From Pardosa pseudoannulata (Eukaryota; Arthropoda; Arachnida; Araneae; Lycosidae): a stretch of DNA of 64,000 nt. Of the stretch, positions 32,138-46,200 are shown piece by piece. Below the pieces are notes generated by a model. That model made no database searches, was not told the origin of the DNA, and saw only the letters and a list, made by a program, of their open reading frames with translations. Each line of letters starts with the position of its first letter. Positions within the stretch are counted from its first letter, which is position 1. The translations under genes were made by a program, and so were the position numbers. The stretch is from assembly GCA_032207245.1 (NCBI GenBank), contig CM063503.1, forward strand, positions 59,010,817 to 59,074,816, read 5' to 3'.

Positions 32138-35100
32138 AATACTGTCATTGTATGGGGTATGTTAACCATCTTAATATTTACAAGTTAATTGTTTTTATAT
32201 TATTCCTGTTTGTAAACAAGAGGTCTTATACTTAGTCACAAAATAAGTATACTGAATATAATCTTTACAGTATTTTAGGCAGATTCCCCTCTTTCCCCTT
32301 TGATGTAGGAATCAAAATTTCATGTTTGGTATTCATAGTGGGATTTTTTTTTTTATTGTGATTCTTTTACAGTTAAACTTTTTATATAATCTATAGACCA
32401 TACTAAACCATATAAAATCATATTAAAAAATATGATTTCAGACATTCCTTTAGTATATTTTCTAATATCAAGATATAAACTTTCTTTAAAGAAAAAAAAA
32501 ATTTATGCTTACCTTAATGCTTTAAATGCTAAACTGATTCCATTTCTTCATTATTAAAAGCCTTTACTATGCAGTTAAATTTTAGTTAATTTTGTTAATA
32601 AATTGCTATCAGAATATTAATTGTGTAAAGTAGTTATGGTGTAATCATGCATAAAACTAATTTAATAATAAACAGACAATAGACATGTTCTAGCATTTTT
32701 TAGTATGATAATTTTTAAGACGTTACAGAAACATGTTAATATATGTTTAAAGAACTAAAGTATTCATTTTTAAATTTGCATGTAATTTCTTATTTCAGCA
32801 AATTACATTAAATTCTTGAATGAATAGTCATGATATAAAAAACTTATCAACGATAATTAATGTGTTACCATTTAAATGTGTGATTAAAAGTGGTATGTTT
32901 GTATAGATGTAAAAACTTTTTAAGAACATTTACATGTAATTTGATTTTGTTGAACTCTAATGGAAATCAGTAATATATATGACTATGTACATATTCATGA
33001 GCATAATTACAGTTTGAAGAGAAATAGCTTTTATCTTTTTAAAGGTATTTACCATACCTTTATACTTCTGAGTTTAAAACACTAAGTTTTTTTAAGAAAA
33101 AACAAAATCTGAAATCATCCTCAAATAAGAAATTTCCAATAATTCTTTATATACTAGTACTTTGACAATTTTTTGTAATGGATATTTATTAATGTTCAGT
33201 ATTTCAAAATTCAAATTTAAATGTGTTTATCAAAATATTAGTGTTGTAACCTTTTCTAATTTTGTATGGAATTTCACTTCTGTATAAAATTGGAATTCTT
33301 CCTACTTTTTTGAAAATGAGGCTTTTATGTTATAAAGGTCCAAGTTTAATTCTACTCAAGATTTTCAAATTTACTTAATATGTTTGGTGTCTTTGTAAGT
33401 AAATTCAACATAGCATTGTTATGTACTTTTATTTAGGTGAATTTTCTACATTTTTTATATGTTATATATTATATTTTGTACCACATTCCATAAAGAAGCA
33501 TCCTTTATTTCTACTGGTATATTTAAAATAATCATTCTATGTTAAATTTATTAGAATTGATTAACATTATGTTGATCAGTTATGTTTATGTAATTTATTT
33601 TTTAATTGTTAATTTTATTTTCTCCAGAAGTAAATCAGTTTTCAAGGGTATTTTCAAATTAGAAATTTTCATGTGTATTGAATAGTAGAAGGTAATAATT
33701 TAAAGAAATATTTATAAAAGGCATTCATTTAACACAGGTAAATGTTTTTTTTTTTTTTTTTCCCAGACAGTCATATCCAATCTTTAGATGGAAAGCCATA
33801 AAAATAAATCCATTTTATTAATTCAAACAAATAGTTTTCTTTTCTCCCAAATTTATTTATTACCTCAAGCATTGGGTTTTCACCATTTTTAAATATCAAA
33901 TGAAGGTGTTAAAATACTCAACATATCCACACATGCTTAACTTTTATATAGAAGGTGCTTATTTGGTCTATTTTTAATACATGTTTCCACAAATACAGTC
34001 TTCCTCATATTTTGTTCAGGCCTAGAAACAAAAATTGGTTGAAATTAGCAAAGTACAATTATAAAATATATGTTTAAACTAATTTCATTAATAGAAACAA
34101 GATAGTTTATTATTATTTAATTGAAGGAGATTACTTCAATTTTTATTCTTTAGTTTTTAATTGTTTTATATGCTGAAATGGATAATACCTGTTTTACTTT
34201 TCTGGAGAAAAATTCCATGTATATTAGACGATTGTTTTTCTATTATTAAATATGTTAAAATTTATTTTGTAAAATGTACAGTGCATGCATTTTTATCTAT
34301 AAATCACAATTACAATTTTTGTAAATATGTAATATGTATTTAAAGATGCATTACTTTGTGGATACACAAAAATGTATCTTAAAATATTTGTTACTGTGTA
34401 GATAAGTTTTAAATTTATAATACCGTATTATTTGTAATTATGTATATTTTGTAAAATACTAATGAACATTGTAAATATACTATAGTTTGATGTCATTTGT
34501 GCTTTTAAAAATTTTCCTATTATAATAGCACTGCATATTAATCTGTCAGTTCAATATCCCAATGCTCAAAGATTTATTTGAAAAGAAATTATATTTTTTA
34601 CTGATCTTTTTTAAAAGCTTGAATGATAAGATTTTTATAGTCTTTTAATAGTATTTTATCACTGGTATTAGTAATGAAATGGATATCCATACAATATCTG
34701 AAATATGATCATGACAAAAATAAAACTGACATATCAAAAAACATGCTGCCAGCCTCAGCAATTTTGAAACATTTTAATGACTGGAAACACAAAATACAGA
34801 GTATCATAGTATGTAATGTCTGTTACTTATAAACGGAGAAATAATCAGAGGGTAGTAATGGGCAGTATAAATCCAACAATTGTATCTGTCACAATTTTAA
34901 AGATCAAGATGTGTGAAAGAAATATCTAGATATTTAAATATCAAATTTGATATTTCAAGGTCAAAAATCATTTAAATTGCCTTCAAGCACAAATTTGATT
35001 GTGAATTTTTAATTATTCTGTTTGAAATTTTTAAAGTAAAAACATAATAGGTTAGGGAATGTTACAAAAAATAGAATTCTGAAATCTTTAAATATATTAA

Positions 35101-35329
35101 ATTAACAAATTAGTGTAAGTTCACAATGATCTGTTTTCACTGAAGAGATACATCTGCCTTACCTTATGTTAAGAAATGATAAAGTTTAGAGAGGATGACA
35201 TCTCAGCCTCAGTCATGGGGGGTTTCTGTGATCCTGATTTTGACTTAAAAATGGTACTCATCAAGTTATATTTTAAAATACTAAGATTTGAAATCATTTC
35301 TTAAATTGGACTAGGATTCTTTTAAATAA

Positions 35330-35330
35330 G

Positions 35331-35405
<75 letters not shown>

Positions 35406-35423
35406 TATATATATATATATATA
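35330..35423. repeat. (AC)n(AT)n compound microsatellite
   Basis: About 12 AC units run into about 34 AT units with one GATA interruption. Confidence 0.95.
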
Positions 35424-36057
35424 CCTACCTACACGCATGAAGCTAAGAAACCCTTTAATTTTTTTTATGTGAAATTTTAACATGTAACTAAAAATTCTGT
35501 TTTATAACTTAACAAAATTAAATGTTGTGAGGTAAAATATAATTTTTTTATGAATGTTTATAGTTTTTTTCTACTTCTCATATGAATCTCCTGAAGTAAA
35601 TTCAATTCTAATGAAATTAAAAAACAAATTCTGTTTTTAATATGGGTAATAAATGTATCATTATTTAAAGATACTGTTCAACCATGGGTGTATTTAATAA
35701 ATTATTCTAAATACATGTTTAACATTTGAAACTGTTATTTTCTGTGTAGCATTACTAAGATGAAATTATTTAGAATGACTTAATAAACTATTCTGGTATT
35801 TAAAGGGAAATTTAAAGCACCATGAAAAACATGTTTATATTTATTTTGAAATGATATATTTAAAAAGGATACAATATTGTTGGCAAGTAGATTAGAACCA
35901 ATATAAAGAAATATAATATAAAGCAAAAGCAATATCCATTTTATCCGTAATTAGTAATCATTACTGCTTCATTTGAATGTATCCATTTGTATATGTCCCA
36001 TACATAGAATTTATTACTATCTGTTTAAAAGGTCTATCAAGTGTTTTTAATTTTTTT

Positions 36058-36107
36058 GTCAAAACCCACATAATGAAATATTTATATTTCGTTATGTGGG
36101 TTTTGAC
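36058..36107. repeat. 50-base near-perfect stem-loop
   Basis: The arms GTCAAAACCCACATAATGAA and its inverted partner pair over 22 positions around the loop ATTTAT. The only non-Watson-Crick pair would be a U-G wobble in plus-strand RNA. It lies in the presumed 3' UTR. Confidence 0.92.
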
Positions 36108-36455
36108 TTAATGCATTTTAATCCTTGGGATTTTATTGCATAATAGTAATAATTGTACAAGTTTCAGTTTAGCTTTAATGCTTAAAATAAAAATTGATAA
36201 ATTTTAAAGAGTTACTCTATATGTCAAAATCATGGTAATTTAAAATTTCATTTTTTTAAAAATCGAATATAAGAACAAACCCTCCTCTAACAGTTTCAAT
36301 ATGTCACTTATTATAATTATTAAATGTGTTTCTTTAGTTAATATAAGTAATTTCCTTTTATCTTAGTCTCAAAATTAAAAGCATATTTTTGCACTTTTTA
36401 AAAAATATTTGTATATATGTTATTATATGCCTTATGTATGATTAAGGAGTTTTAT

Positions 36456-36461
36456 AATAAA
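36456..36461 (+). terminator. Distal poly(A) signal AATAAA
   Basis: AATAAA followed by GTTTTGTATGTATTGTTCTT, a GT-rich downstream element. Best candidate for a long PTTG1IP transcript. Confidence 0.45.
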
Positions 36462-37260
36462 GTTTTGTATGTATTGTTCTTCGTTTGATGACTTGCTTCA
36501 GATGTTTTAAGTATATAAAGAGAAGATAATGCAGAATTTAATGCCATTTTATTTGCTATAGCAGAGGATGTTTATTACCAAGATATCTTGCTATACGATA
36601 ACAAGAGACCTCTTCAAATTTTGTTTAAAATATTGTTGTGGTTTATTAACCCTTTGTTTTCAAACTTGAGTGCTCCGCAACGGAGACAATGCAAATAATT
36701 TTCAGTTTTTAACCAGACACCGCAGCGCTCCTTTTTTTCTAGAAATCTATCCTTTTTTCCTTATTTCACGATATTCCTCCTTTTTTCGCCTATATCCGCC
36801 TTTTATTCCTTTTTTCTTTGGGCCATTCACTCCTTTTATTTATTTTTTCTTTCTCAGCTTTTACGGAGTTATGTAAGGGCGGAGCGGATAGCACACATCT
36901 TTTCCATGTTTTGATGACATCTTTGTTTTTCTAATATTTTCTTTCTGCGAGATATTTACTACTCTACCCCCCCCCCCCCACAAAAAAAAAAAGTTTTAGG
37001 TTATTTATTGGCGGTGCAGGTGTTTGAAAGTTAGCAATTGACGATCAAAGTGTCAAAACTGAAAGGGAACCCGAATTTTGTCGAATGTAGTATTGAGAAA
37101 TCTGTTTAACCCGTTTCTGAACCCAAGAGGGGGGGGGGGAAAGAAACGTTACTCTGAGCCCGTGCGCTTAAAAAGGGACTGCCGTATCGAATATTGAATT
37201 CAGGGATGATTCTGATCCGAAATTTTTTGTGGGTTTCTTCAAAAAACAATTTTTTTTCGG

Positions 37261-37292
<32 letters not shown>

Positions 37293-37389
37293 AGGAGCTA
37301 TTTTTTTTTTATCTCGCATATATTTAAATTTTGACTATAATCTGAGATTTCTTCTCTTTTCTCATTTTTTTTTCTCTTTGCTGCGTCCA

Positions 37390-37429
<40 letters not shown>

Positions 37430-38022
37430 AAAGAACGGGAGGAAGCTTTATTAGTTGATTCTTGCAACACGTGCTTCAAGGTCAAAAAGGCATGTGACGC
37501 GTTATAAATGAAACATAGAACTTGTGTGGTTCTAGTTAAAATAGTATAGCAAAGCCGTAATTGTATGTTTTTGGAGAAAAACAGCCGTTTTCTGGATTAC
37601 GGTTACGGAAAATGCACATTTTTTAATGCACCATTATAGTTGATACTGCGATCATAATATGGGGCTCTCATACGGTAGAAGTATATTTTAACAACCTACG
37701 TACTTTCTTTGTAGATAACCCCCGAACGCACGTGCATGTAGACCGATCGTAATACTGTTTTATATATATATTGATATATTTTTAATATCGCGGTAGCAGT
37801 ATTAAGATTTTAATCCCTCCTATAGTTATTTCTAACGATACTTCATCTTAATGACTGAATTTTTGTGCTATGGGCAGTATGTGAGAAAATGACACTTGCA
37901 AATAACGGAATTTTGGATATGCACGGGAAGTTAATTATTATTGAAAAATCCGCACCTTTTATTGTTAAGTTTCGCATGTGTAAATGAAAAATCGTATTTT
38001 TTAACGGTAATCCCGATAAAAA

Positions 38023-38166
38023 TCAGCCGTACAACTGAATCGGTAGTAAGCTGCCACGAGTTCGAATCCCGCCGCTTTGTTCGCAGCCGTTCAGAATCGT
38101 AGTAATTAAGTAGTAAATTCCGATGTCTTTAGCCGTCGGGTAACATAAAAATAAACTCTAGCTCCC
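38023..38166 (+). mobile_element. SINE-B copy, degraded
   Basis: B box GAGTTCGAATCCCGCC and body text (AAGTAGTAAATTCCGATGTC) align with the copies near 2.7 and 3.7 kb. The A box is worn. Confidence 0.6.
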
Positions 38167-38198
38167 TCAGAACAAACTAAATGGTTACAAATCTGTTA

Positions 38199-38271
38199 GT
38201 CTAAATTAGAATTCGAACCCACCGGCTCAGATACCGAAAGAAAGCCCATCCTATTCGATCATCGTCCTGAA
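38199..38271 (-). repeat. SINE-B tRNA-like head, opposite orientation
   Basis: On the minus strand, GATGATCGAATAGGATGGG and GGTGGGTTCGAATTC match the A and B boxes of SINE-B. With the copy just to the left it forms a head-out inverted pair. Confidence 0.6.
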
Positions 38272-40026
38272 ATTTTACTATTTAAAAAAAATTTTTTTTT
38301 AATTGTCCACTTAAAAAAATAGCTTTATACTGTGTATATGTTATTTAAATCATGAGTTTTTAGCCATTGATTAAAATTAAATCTAATGATAATTATTTTA
38401 TCTTTACAAACTATTAAGGTATACTTCTATTTAATTCTACAGTCACAAAATTAAAAATTTGTTTATAGAAATGCCTTCTAAAAATTTGATATTTAAAATG
38501 CGCGTTTATATTAGATTATTTTAAAATTGGGATATTTGAGAAACTTCTGATTTGAATCTGTTTTGAACATTTTTTGATTAGGAGATTTGAGTAATTGTTT
38601 ATATTAATAAAAATTATTTAGCTTCTTGTATATTTCATACTTAGGTACTTGTTTTTGCATTATGTAAATCAAATAAATATTTTTAAATTGTTCTTTACTT
38701 TCCGTTTTTCCTTCTTCATTTTCTTCTTTTTTTTTCCTCCATTTTTTAACTTCAAGGTCTGCTACTTTTATTAAAAAATTATTGAAATTATCCATATAAA
38801 AAATTAGACTTATACTGTATTTTTTAAACATTAATTATAAATCAATGTAAGAAAAATTAATAGAATTTTACAAACTAGTTAATAACAAGTTTTACGGTTA
38901 CAAAGTTTTCAAGTTCTGTTTAGAAGTGCATTTTTTAAAAGCTTTGCTATTTGAAATGGCTTTTAAATTATTGATGTACTGTTAAAATCCCTATTTTAAC
39001 AAACCTGCTTATAACAAATGAAACTTTTGATCTCATGATTTTCCTTTTGTTTACAATGCTAATTTATCCATAAATGGTGAATCTCCATTTTATACATTTA
39101 TAGTGAATCTTAGGAATGAGGTAGAAGGATCCTTTCTTTCAGTCATTTACTAAGTTTTTTTCTTCATTTTTTATAAAACTTTTTTGCAGTTATAAAAACA
39201 GATTTAAATATGTTTCTAGATTTAAAAACAAAGTGCATGAAATTAACATCTTGTCCAGCCACTCAAGGAAAGAAAATGTTTTTTGTTGTATTGGACAAAG
39301 AAATTCCTTAAACTATCTTGATACTGGGATCACTGTAGAAGATTATAAATTAATTCAGTATTAAAATAGTAAGCAATAACTAAAGACAAAACTAGTTTTG
39401 CATTTGTCTACATTTTTGGTCATTCTAATATTCAATCGTTCAGTTGTTTGGTTTTAGTCAATTAAAATCATTAAAGATAATATTTTTATAAATCTTATAT
39501 AAGATAATATGTAATCTTAAGTAAATCTTATACAAGTTATAATTTTCTGAGATCTAGCATTTTTCTTAAAGGTTCAAGCACAACAAACAATATGGTTCCT
39601 CAAAGTTTAATATAATAAAGTTCTCCTGTATTGGTGAATTTATTTATTTTTTTAATTAGGCACATTGAAGAATCATCTGATTTAATCTATTTTGAATATT
39701 TTTTACTAGGAATACTTGTTTATATTGATAAAAAGTTATTTAGATTTTTCATATTTAGGCACTTGTTTTTGCATTAAGTAAATCAGAACATTAATTTTTA
39801 ATAGTTATTTAACTTCCTCCTTTTTTCCTCTTTTTTGCATTTTTTCCTTCTTTTTTTCCCAAAATTTTGACTTCTGTGTCTGTTTTTAACATAAGAACAA
39901 AAACAAATCTTAAAAAGTAATTATTTTGTATTGTCTCCGTAGTGGAGCCCTCGAGTTTGAAGACAAATTTTAAATAGCTCTGCTCCGGAGCCCCCGAGTG
40001 CAAAGGGTTAATATTTACCTATAGGT

Positions 40027-41057
40027 CTAAGATATCAATCTGAAGATTGACATGATGAAATAGCCTATAGTATTAGATTTAGGATGGGGCGGCTCATAAG
40101 AGCACCAGCATTGCGATCCAATAATGTTAAGATGCCTCTTGATACAATAGTGACCCATTAAGAGACCAATGGCCACCCTTAGCTCTTTCCTGCTGAGCTT
40201 AAGTAGTTCCTTAGTCCTCATCCAGGGAAACCCTTGATTAAACTCCTTAGCCTGTCTTTGATTACTAGAATTAAGCCAAGCCCTATAGGTCTCTTCTATT
40301 AAAAGATCTTTAACAGTCTTTCTAATTACATTGTGAGGAAGACCAAGTACTAGTTCCGGCCAATGAAGGTCAGCTCAGAACCATGCCTCGCGAGATTATC
40401 AGCAATTTTATTGCCAAAAATACCGCAGTGACCAGGAGCCTAAACTAGGATTACCTTACTAACTATAGCCAGTTGGTTGATGGTCTTATTGCATTCCATA
40501 AGAAGCAATAACTATGCAAAGTCATATGTGCGACCTGACTGTCAGAGACGATCTTTAACCTCTTATTAGCAGCCTCTCTTGCTAGGCAGTTATTTGTACA
40601 AGCGAGAATGGCAACCTCAGCCTGGAAAACAGAAGCTAGTATACCCAAGGAGAAAGAGAGTCTGATGTCTCTGGTAATACAGAAGACACCAGACCCAGTA
40701 GCAGTTGACGTTTTAGAACCATCCGTAAACGAAACCTCATCAGCACAAGTAAGAAGACTTTTGGGTTCTTCACACTCACGCCTGGAGGGAAAGACAACAT
40801 TGAGGTTGGCGGTAAAGTCAAACATCCAATCGGAATTCATCGTAAGAAAAGGATGTTCAGTAATCCGAGTATTGAATTTATACAGGGACTTTTCAGAAGA
40901 ACTTTTCCACAGCCTAAGAAACATCAACCTTCGGGATTAAAGTATTGTATCCATTCGACTTGCTTGTGTAGAGGCAGAAATCCTCATGGCACTAGTTATA
41001 GTGACTGTAGCCATCCTCTGAAGACTAGCAAGTTCCCTAATAGTTGTGGCCTGACAG
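40027..41057 (-). pseudogene. LINE 3' coding part: thumb and RNase H
   Basis: RNase H removes the RNA strand during element copying. The frame 40463-40927 has FTDGSKTSTATGSGV with the first acidic residue, AEVAILACTNNC with Glu and IVSDSQVA with the next Asp. The final motif, PGHCGIFGNKIADNLARHG, is readable near 40385-40445 in another frame. A C-terminal region with a CxC-like GSQCWCSYE near 40110 follows. LINEs with RNase H include the R1, I and LOA groups; clade assignment is by resemblance only. Stops and frameshifts show the copy is dead. Confidence 0.88.
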
Positions 41058-42288
41058 GCCTTACCCAACACCTCCTAAAGGATCAAGCCGTAGTACGAGA
41101 AATGTGACGTCACGTACCTAGGCCTACGTCTTCAAAAGAATGCGTTATATCACATTCCTGATTTTTCCACGAATTATTTTTCGGCTGTTTCTCTCTACCA
41201 AAGCATTTTTAAGTATCATAATATTACATAAAATTATGGAGTACATTTTATACTCAATTTTCAGTTTAAAAATCCCATAAATTTGGTAGTTATTAAACAC
41301 ATTTACTCAAGTTAAAATGAAAATGTTAATAAAACAATTTACTTTAATAAATTTCTCATTACTAAAAAGGAAATCTACATGAAATAAATTACTTTATATC
41401 CCTCCTTCGATTTATAAAACTATCATTGATGATGTTATGGAAACTTTCCAAACAGAAAAAGGATTTAAATATATATGTTTTGGTTTTCTAGTTCCAAAAA
41501 CAGATATCAAATTGTAAGAGTAAATATCTCTTACCTGAAATTTTCCAGGTTCATAACAGGATCTCTATCTTGACGTGATGATTCCAAAAGATTCGTCTCT
41601 AAACAGGACTTTGAAAACAAAACTTGAGAATGTCTTTTAAAATATTTATTCTTTAGACAGCACAATTCAATATAAAACAAATAAAGATAAAAGAACAGAT
41701 ATCATCAACTTTCGGGCAAACTAAGCCCATTTTCATAAGTTACATAGACATCACAAGATGCCTCTTTTTCAAAACACTGCCATCAAAAACTGTTAACAAA
41801 AACTTACAGAACGAGAACTGGCTTGTTGCCACAACGTACAAATAAATATACACATCATAATAAATATCGTTTTCAAAATCGTTCAGTTCACGGTGACAAA
41901 ATAAAATTTAAATAATTGTTTTGCATAATAAACCGAGATTCATAAAGTGGATCTCACAATATGTATATTTAAGTATGACTTGCAGTAAAAGTCCACACTT
42001 GCATAGTAAAAATTCCTGTAATTTTTTTTATTTAGATTATGTTGTTCATCACAAGGCTTTTTATATTTTTTATTACTATGCATTAAATATTACAGTAGCA
42101 ATTAAAGTATTGTATTGTATTATTGTTTCAAATGAAAAACAAAACAAAATTATGTATCCAATTCATTTATTCAATCATAATCCTTTGCAGACAGAGAATT
42201 TTACAATAAATTGAAACATTACAAAAACAGTTGCATTATATAAGTATACATATATACATAACAATTGTGACCTGGTATTAAATAACAT

Positions 42289-43260
42289 TAACCTTCAGGA
42301 ACTTTCGAGTTAATCAGTTTCCTTTCTTTCGCTTTTGAATGTGGTGCATAAAAATTTTTATTATTATTAAATTTACAATAATTGTTTAGCAATATGTTAG
42401 TGGCTTTTTTTTACAATTTTAATAACAATTAGAAAGAATGGCCATTCATATAAATTTTAAAAATTAAATACTTTCGTCTACTGATAAAATATAACAAACA
42501 ACACTCACTGCAATTTCTCATTGATTGTGAAATTTCAAAAATTTTTATTCATAGTTTGTTAACAATTTTCTTATAACTAAGTAATGAGAAATAACAGTTA
42601 TTATATTATCAAAATAATACTTTAAACCAGTTTAGTTAATATAATGAATTAAAATGCAATTTTTATGCAAGAATATTTCCCCCTTCTTTCTTAAATGACC
42701 CAAAAATTACAACTATTTACATATTTTAATACCGAATTTACAGAAAAACTTAATAACATATACAAGAGCAATTGGCTTTATAAATTTGTTCAAATTAATA
42801 AAAGTATGCATGACATAACAGGAGAACATAACAATGTTAAAGTAATGTATTATTAATTAGTATTAACCTTTAGGAACTTTTGACTTAGTCAAAGTTTTAA
42901 GTTTTCTTTCCTTTGCTTTAGAATGTGTTGCATAAGAGATTTTGTCATTAATCAATTTACAATAATTATTTAACAATATGTTAGTAACTTTTTTTACAAT
43001 CAATTTTAGTAATACTTCCGAAGAATGGTCGTTATTCTCACAAATTTCAAAATTTAAATACTTTTCTTCTATCGTCAAAATATTACAAATAACACTCATT
43101 GCAATTTCCCGTTGATTTTGAAATTTTAAAAAATCCTCTTCATATTTAGTTAATAATTTTGTTATAACTAAGTAACTATAAATAGTAACGGTTATTACAT
43201 CATCTGAAGGATATTTTAAGCCACCTCGATCATTATGATGTATCAGAATATTGTTTTCAT
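42289..43260 (-). repeat. Diverged tandem duplication of the transposase 3' end
   Basis: 42289-42690 repeats, with many substitutions, the coding end at about 42865-43260 (both begin TAACCTT[C/T]AGGAACTTT and share CAATATGTTAGT and CACTCA[C/T]TGCAATTTC). The offset is about 576 bases. The downstream copy is not open. Confidence 0.85.
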
Positions 43261-46200
43261 GCAGAAACACTTCCTCATTCTTTGTCAAATGATACTTACA
43301 AAAATTACAGTTATTTACATAATTTAACACAGAATGTACAGAATAACCAGCAATATACACAATAACAGGAATAATTGTATTAATTTGTTCAAAATCTTTT
43401 TTTTTCGACATTTATATCAAATTTGCTGGAAAAGTTAATATTATCAACTTCAATTTGATCATCTTTGTCTGCATTATTAATATCAATTTTTATATCACCA
43501 AATGATTTCGATTTTAAAGTTAGAGGTAGAGTTTGCTGAAGTCTTAATTTTGCTTCAGTTTTATATAATTGAGTTACAGAAATATCATACTGTCCTCCAG
43601 CAAATTGTCGATACCTTCCAAAACGATCCTCTAAACTGTCAGTTTGAAATTTACCTGGCAATATAAAATCCATGCCTAATTCTTCTGTACAGTAACGACT
43701 GATTTCTCGCATTGAATATGTTGTTAGTGACAGTGCAAGATGTGTTTCTTGTGTTAGACGACCAGTGTCTGAAATGCTTTCTTTCCAAATATCTAACCAA
43801 ATTAAGAAACAATTTAAAAACTTAAAACGAAAGTCATTTAACTTTAATGGTTCTTGATAAATATTTCGTTTATGTACACCTTTTAGTAGAGTTTTAACAT
43901 TCATTACATCCCACCAATTTGATATAATTTCAATGTACTGTGCAGTTGATTTAGAATCAAGAATATCTGCTGCTTCGCCTATTACATTTAATGCCTCGAC
44001 TAATTTTTTATTGAAAACGTTTAGAGCTAATTTAACATTTTGTCTTTCAATATTTGTAGGAAAAAGAGATTTTGTTGTTAAAGTGTATGCATATTTCATT
44101 AAATTTGTACGTTCATACTCATATAATTTTCGTAATGTTTTAAAAGAGGCTGTTTTTAACTTATTGGCTATTTGAGGATTATCATCATCATCATCAGGAA
44201 ATTTAGGATAAAACATACAGTGACCATCATTTTTTTGGTTCAGCCAATTATTTCTTATGCACTTTAGAATATGTACACTATCAATCATAAAAAATAATTT
44301 TTTCTTATTATCTTGTGGATGGGGGTAAACAATTTGTACCTGGGGTGGTGTGATGAATTTTGACATGGCTTTACGATTTAAAGAATTGTTGTCACTAATT
44401 ACACAAAAAACATGGAAACCAATAGTTTCTAATCCAACTACAACCTTTCTAAGAAATGTGTGTAGATCATCAGCATTTAAGGTTTTAACAGGCATTATAG
44501 CCACAACATCCTTGTAGTTTGATAATATGCTCTGAATCATAAAAACATAAGCGGAGTTTGCTGCTCCAGTTAAATTATACGACATACCTATTATACTACC
44601 ACCTTTATAATCTAAAAACTGTTTTAAGTGGATTTCATCCATCATTAAGGTTACAGTCTTGTCCTCATCCGATAAATATTGAAATTTTTGTTTTGAATAA
44701 CACAAAAAGTTATCGCCACCTTTTTTTCATTCCTGGGGTTCATGTTATAATGACAAAACAATTTTTTTAAAGTTGAGGGGTAGAATTAAAACTCCACTAT
44801 TTCTCAAAAAATTATAAGAATGAGGAGAAATTGAAGAAAGAACTGATGACAGGATTAGTAAATCAGAATTATACCTATTTTGCTTTTTATGAGTGAAAAT
44901 TAGGGAGATTTGCTCTTTAAGAAAGCTAATACTTATTGCTTCATTTGGTGAACAAACTTTTTCTAACTTATTCAAAAGGTCAGTTAAGGAAATAATTAAA
45001 TTTTCTCTTTCATTTAATTTACAACCACAATACTGATTTAAAGCACTTAAAATATTTGAAATTTCTTGTACATTTTTAACATTCATAGGAAAGCAAAATT
45101 TGTCAACTTTTGACAACTTTAAATTATCTTTAAAAATATTTACACATAGATTTTCGTCAATAACTAACATTAAATAGTGAGGAATATTATCCATTACAGT
45201 TATTTTAACGAAAGAAAAATTTCCATTTTTAGAGTTACTTACAGAATTAAATCCATCAGGCATATCAATTAAACAAATCTTATGCTCCAAGTCAGAAATA
45301 CTATCAATTTTGAATTTCTGAAGATGATCATCAAAGGACTTTTTGCTTTGTTCTATAACTAAATGTAACTGTGCATATTCGATTCTTCTTTTTTTTGGTA
45401 TCTGGATCTTCTCTTGAAACTTTATGTGTTGATAAATACTCTGGGCACCCTTCAAAGACAGTAGGAATAGCTCCATCATTTAATCTTGGCTGCTCCATCT
45501 GTATTATTGTCCTCTTCCCACTTTTTTCACAAAAAAATTCTGTTGAACGTCTTATGTCATGTTCAGCAAAATGAAGTTCACATACCTAAAATTAATAAGA
45601 TTATCGGTAATTAATAAATTTATCAATTTATAATACTACTATACTACATAATATACAGGAGAGACTAGTTACAGTAAAGTAGTACTACTAAGATCAGTAA
45701 ATAAAGAAAAAAAATAATTTTAAGTAAAATATAAAATTGTTCTTAAAATTTTATAGCAGAATAAGGCAAATATTGGATTACTTTTTCTTTTTGAAATAGT
45801 TGCATTATATTATGTTCAGCAAAATGAAGTTCACATACCTAAACTTAATAAGATTACCGGTAATTAATAAATTTATCAATTTATAATACTACTATACTAC
45901 ATAATATACAGGAGAGACTAGTTACAGTAAAGTAGTACTAATAAGATCAGTAAATAAAGAAAAAATTAGTTTTAAGTAAAATATAAAATTGTTCTTAAAA
46001 TTTTGTAGCAGAATAAAGCAAATATTGGATTATTTTTCTTTTTGAAATAGTTGCATTATGTATAATAATTGTTTTTAAAGAGATATCAATGTTATAAATA
46101 ATTCTTTATGAATAAAGAAAGATTAATATGAAGCAACAATGTATCAGGGAAATCGAAATATTCGTATATTTTCAAATTATATTTAAAAACATTTTAAAAA

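Larger units (their letters stand above)
31988..36480 (+). other. Presumed 3' UTR of PTTG1IP
   Basis: From the stop to 36480 there is no other gene. It has T-rich sense composition and repeated TGTAAATA-like motifs. A (CA)n(TA)n microsatellite and a 50-base stem-loop lie within it. The transcript may end early (signal at 32132) or late (36456); which is used cannot be told from the sequence. Confidence 0.45.
36650..40007. mobile_element. piggyBac-like non-autonomous element (TTAA flanked)
   Basis: The left end TTAA/CCCTTTG (36646-36656) mirrors the right end CAAAGGG/TTAA (40001-40011). Both ends also share, inside, a block of the type TCAAACT[T/C]GAG[T/G]GCTCC then ACGGAGACAAT. TTAA target sites and CCC ends are typical of piggyBac. 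The 3.36-kb interior has no transposase. It holds homopolymer-rich DNA, two SINE-B pieces and a direct repeat (about 38520-38700 and 39655-39830, sharing GCACTTGTTTTTGCATTA-like text). Confidence 0.6.

Noticed and set aside
36670..36876. 68-codon Phe/Pro-rich frame
   Set aside because: T-rich low-complexity DNA inside the piggyBac-like element; no known domain.
42863..45585. A domesticated host THAP9-like gene
   Set aside because: Terminal inverted repeats, perfect flanking duplication and frame breaks show a transposon copy, not a host gene.
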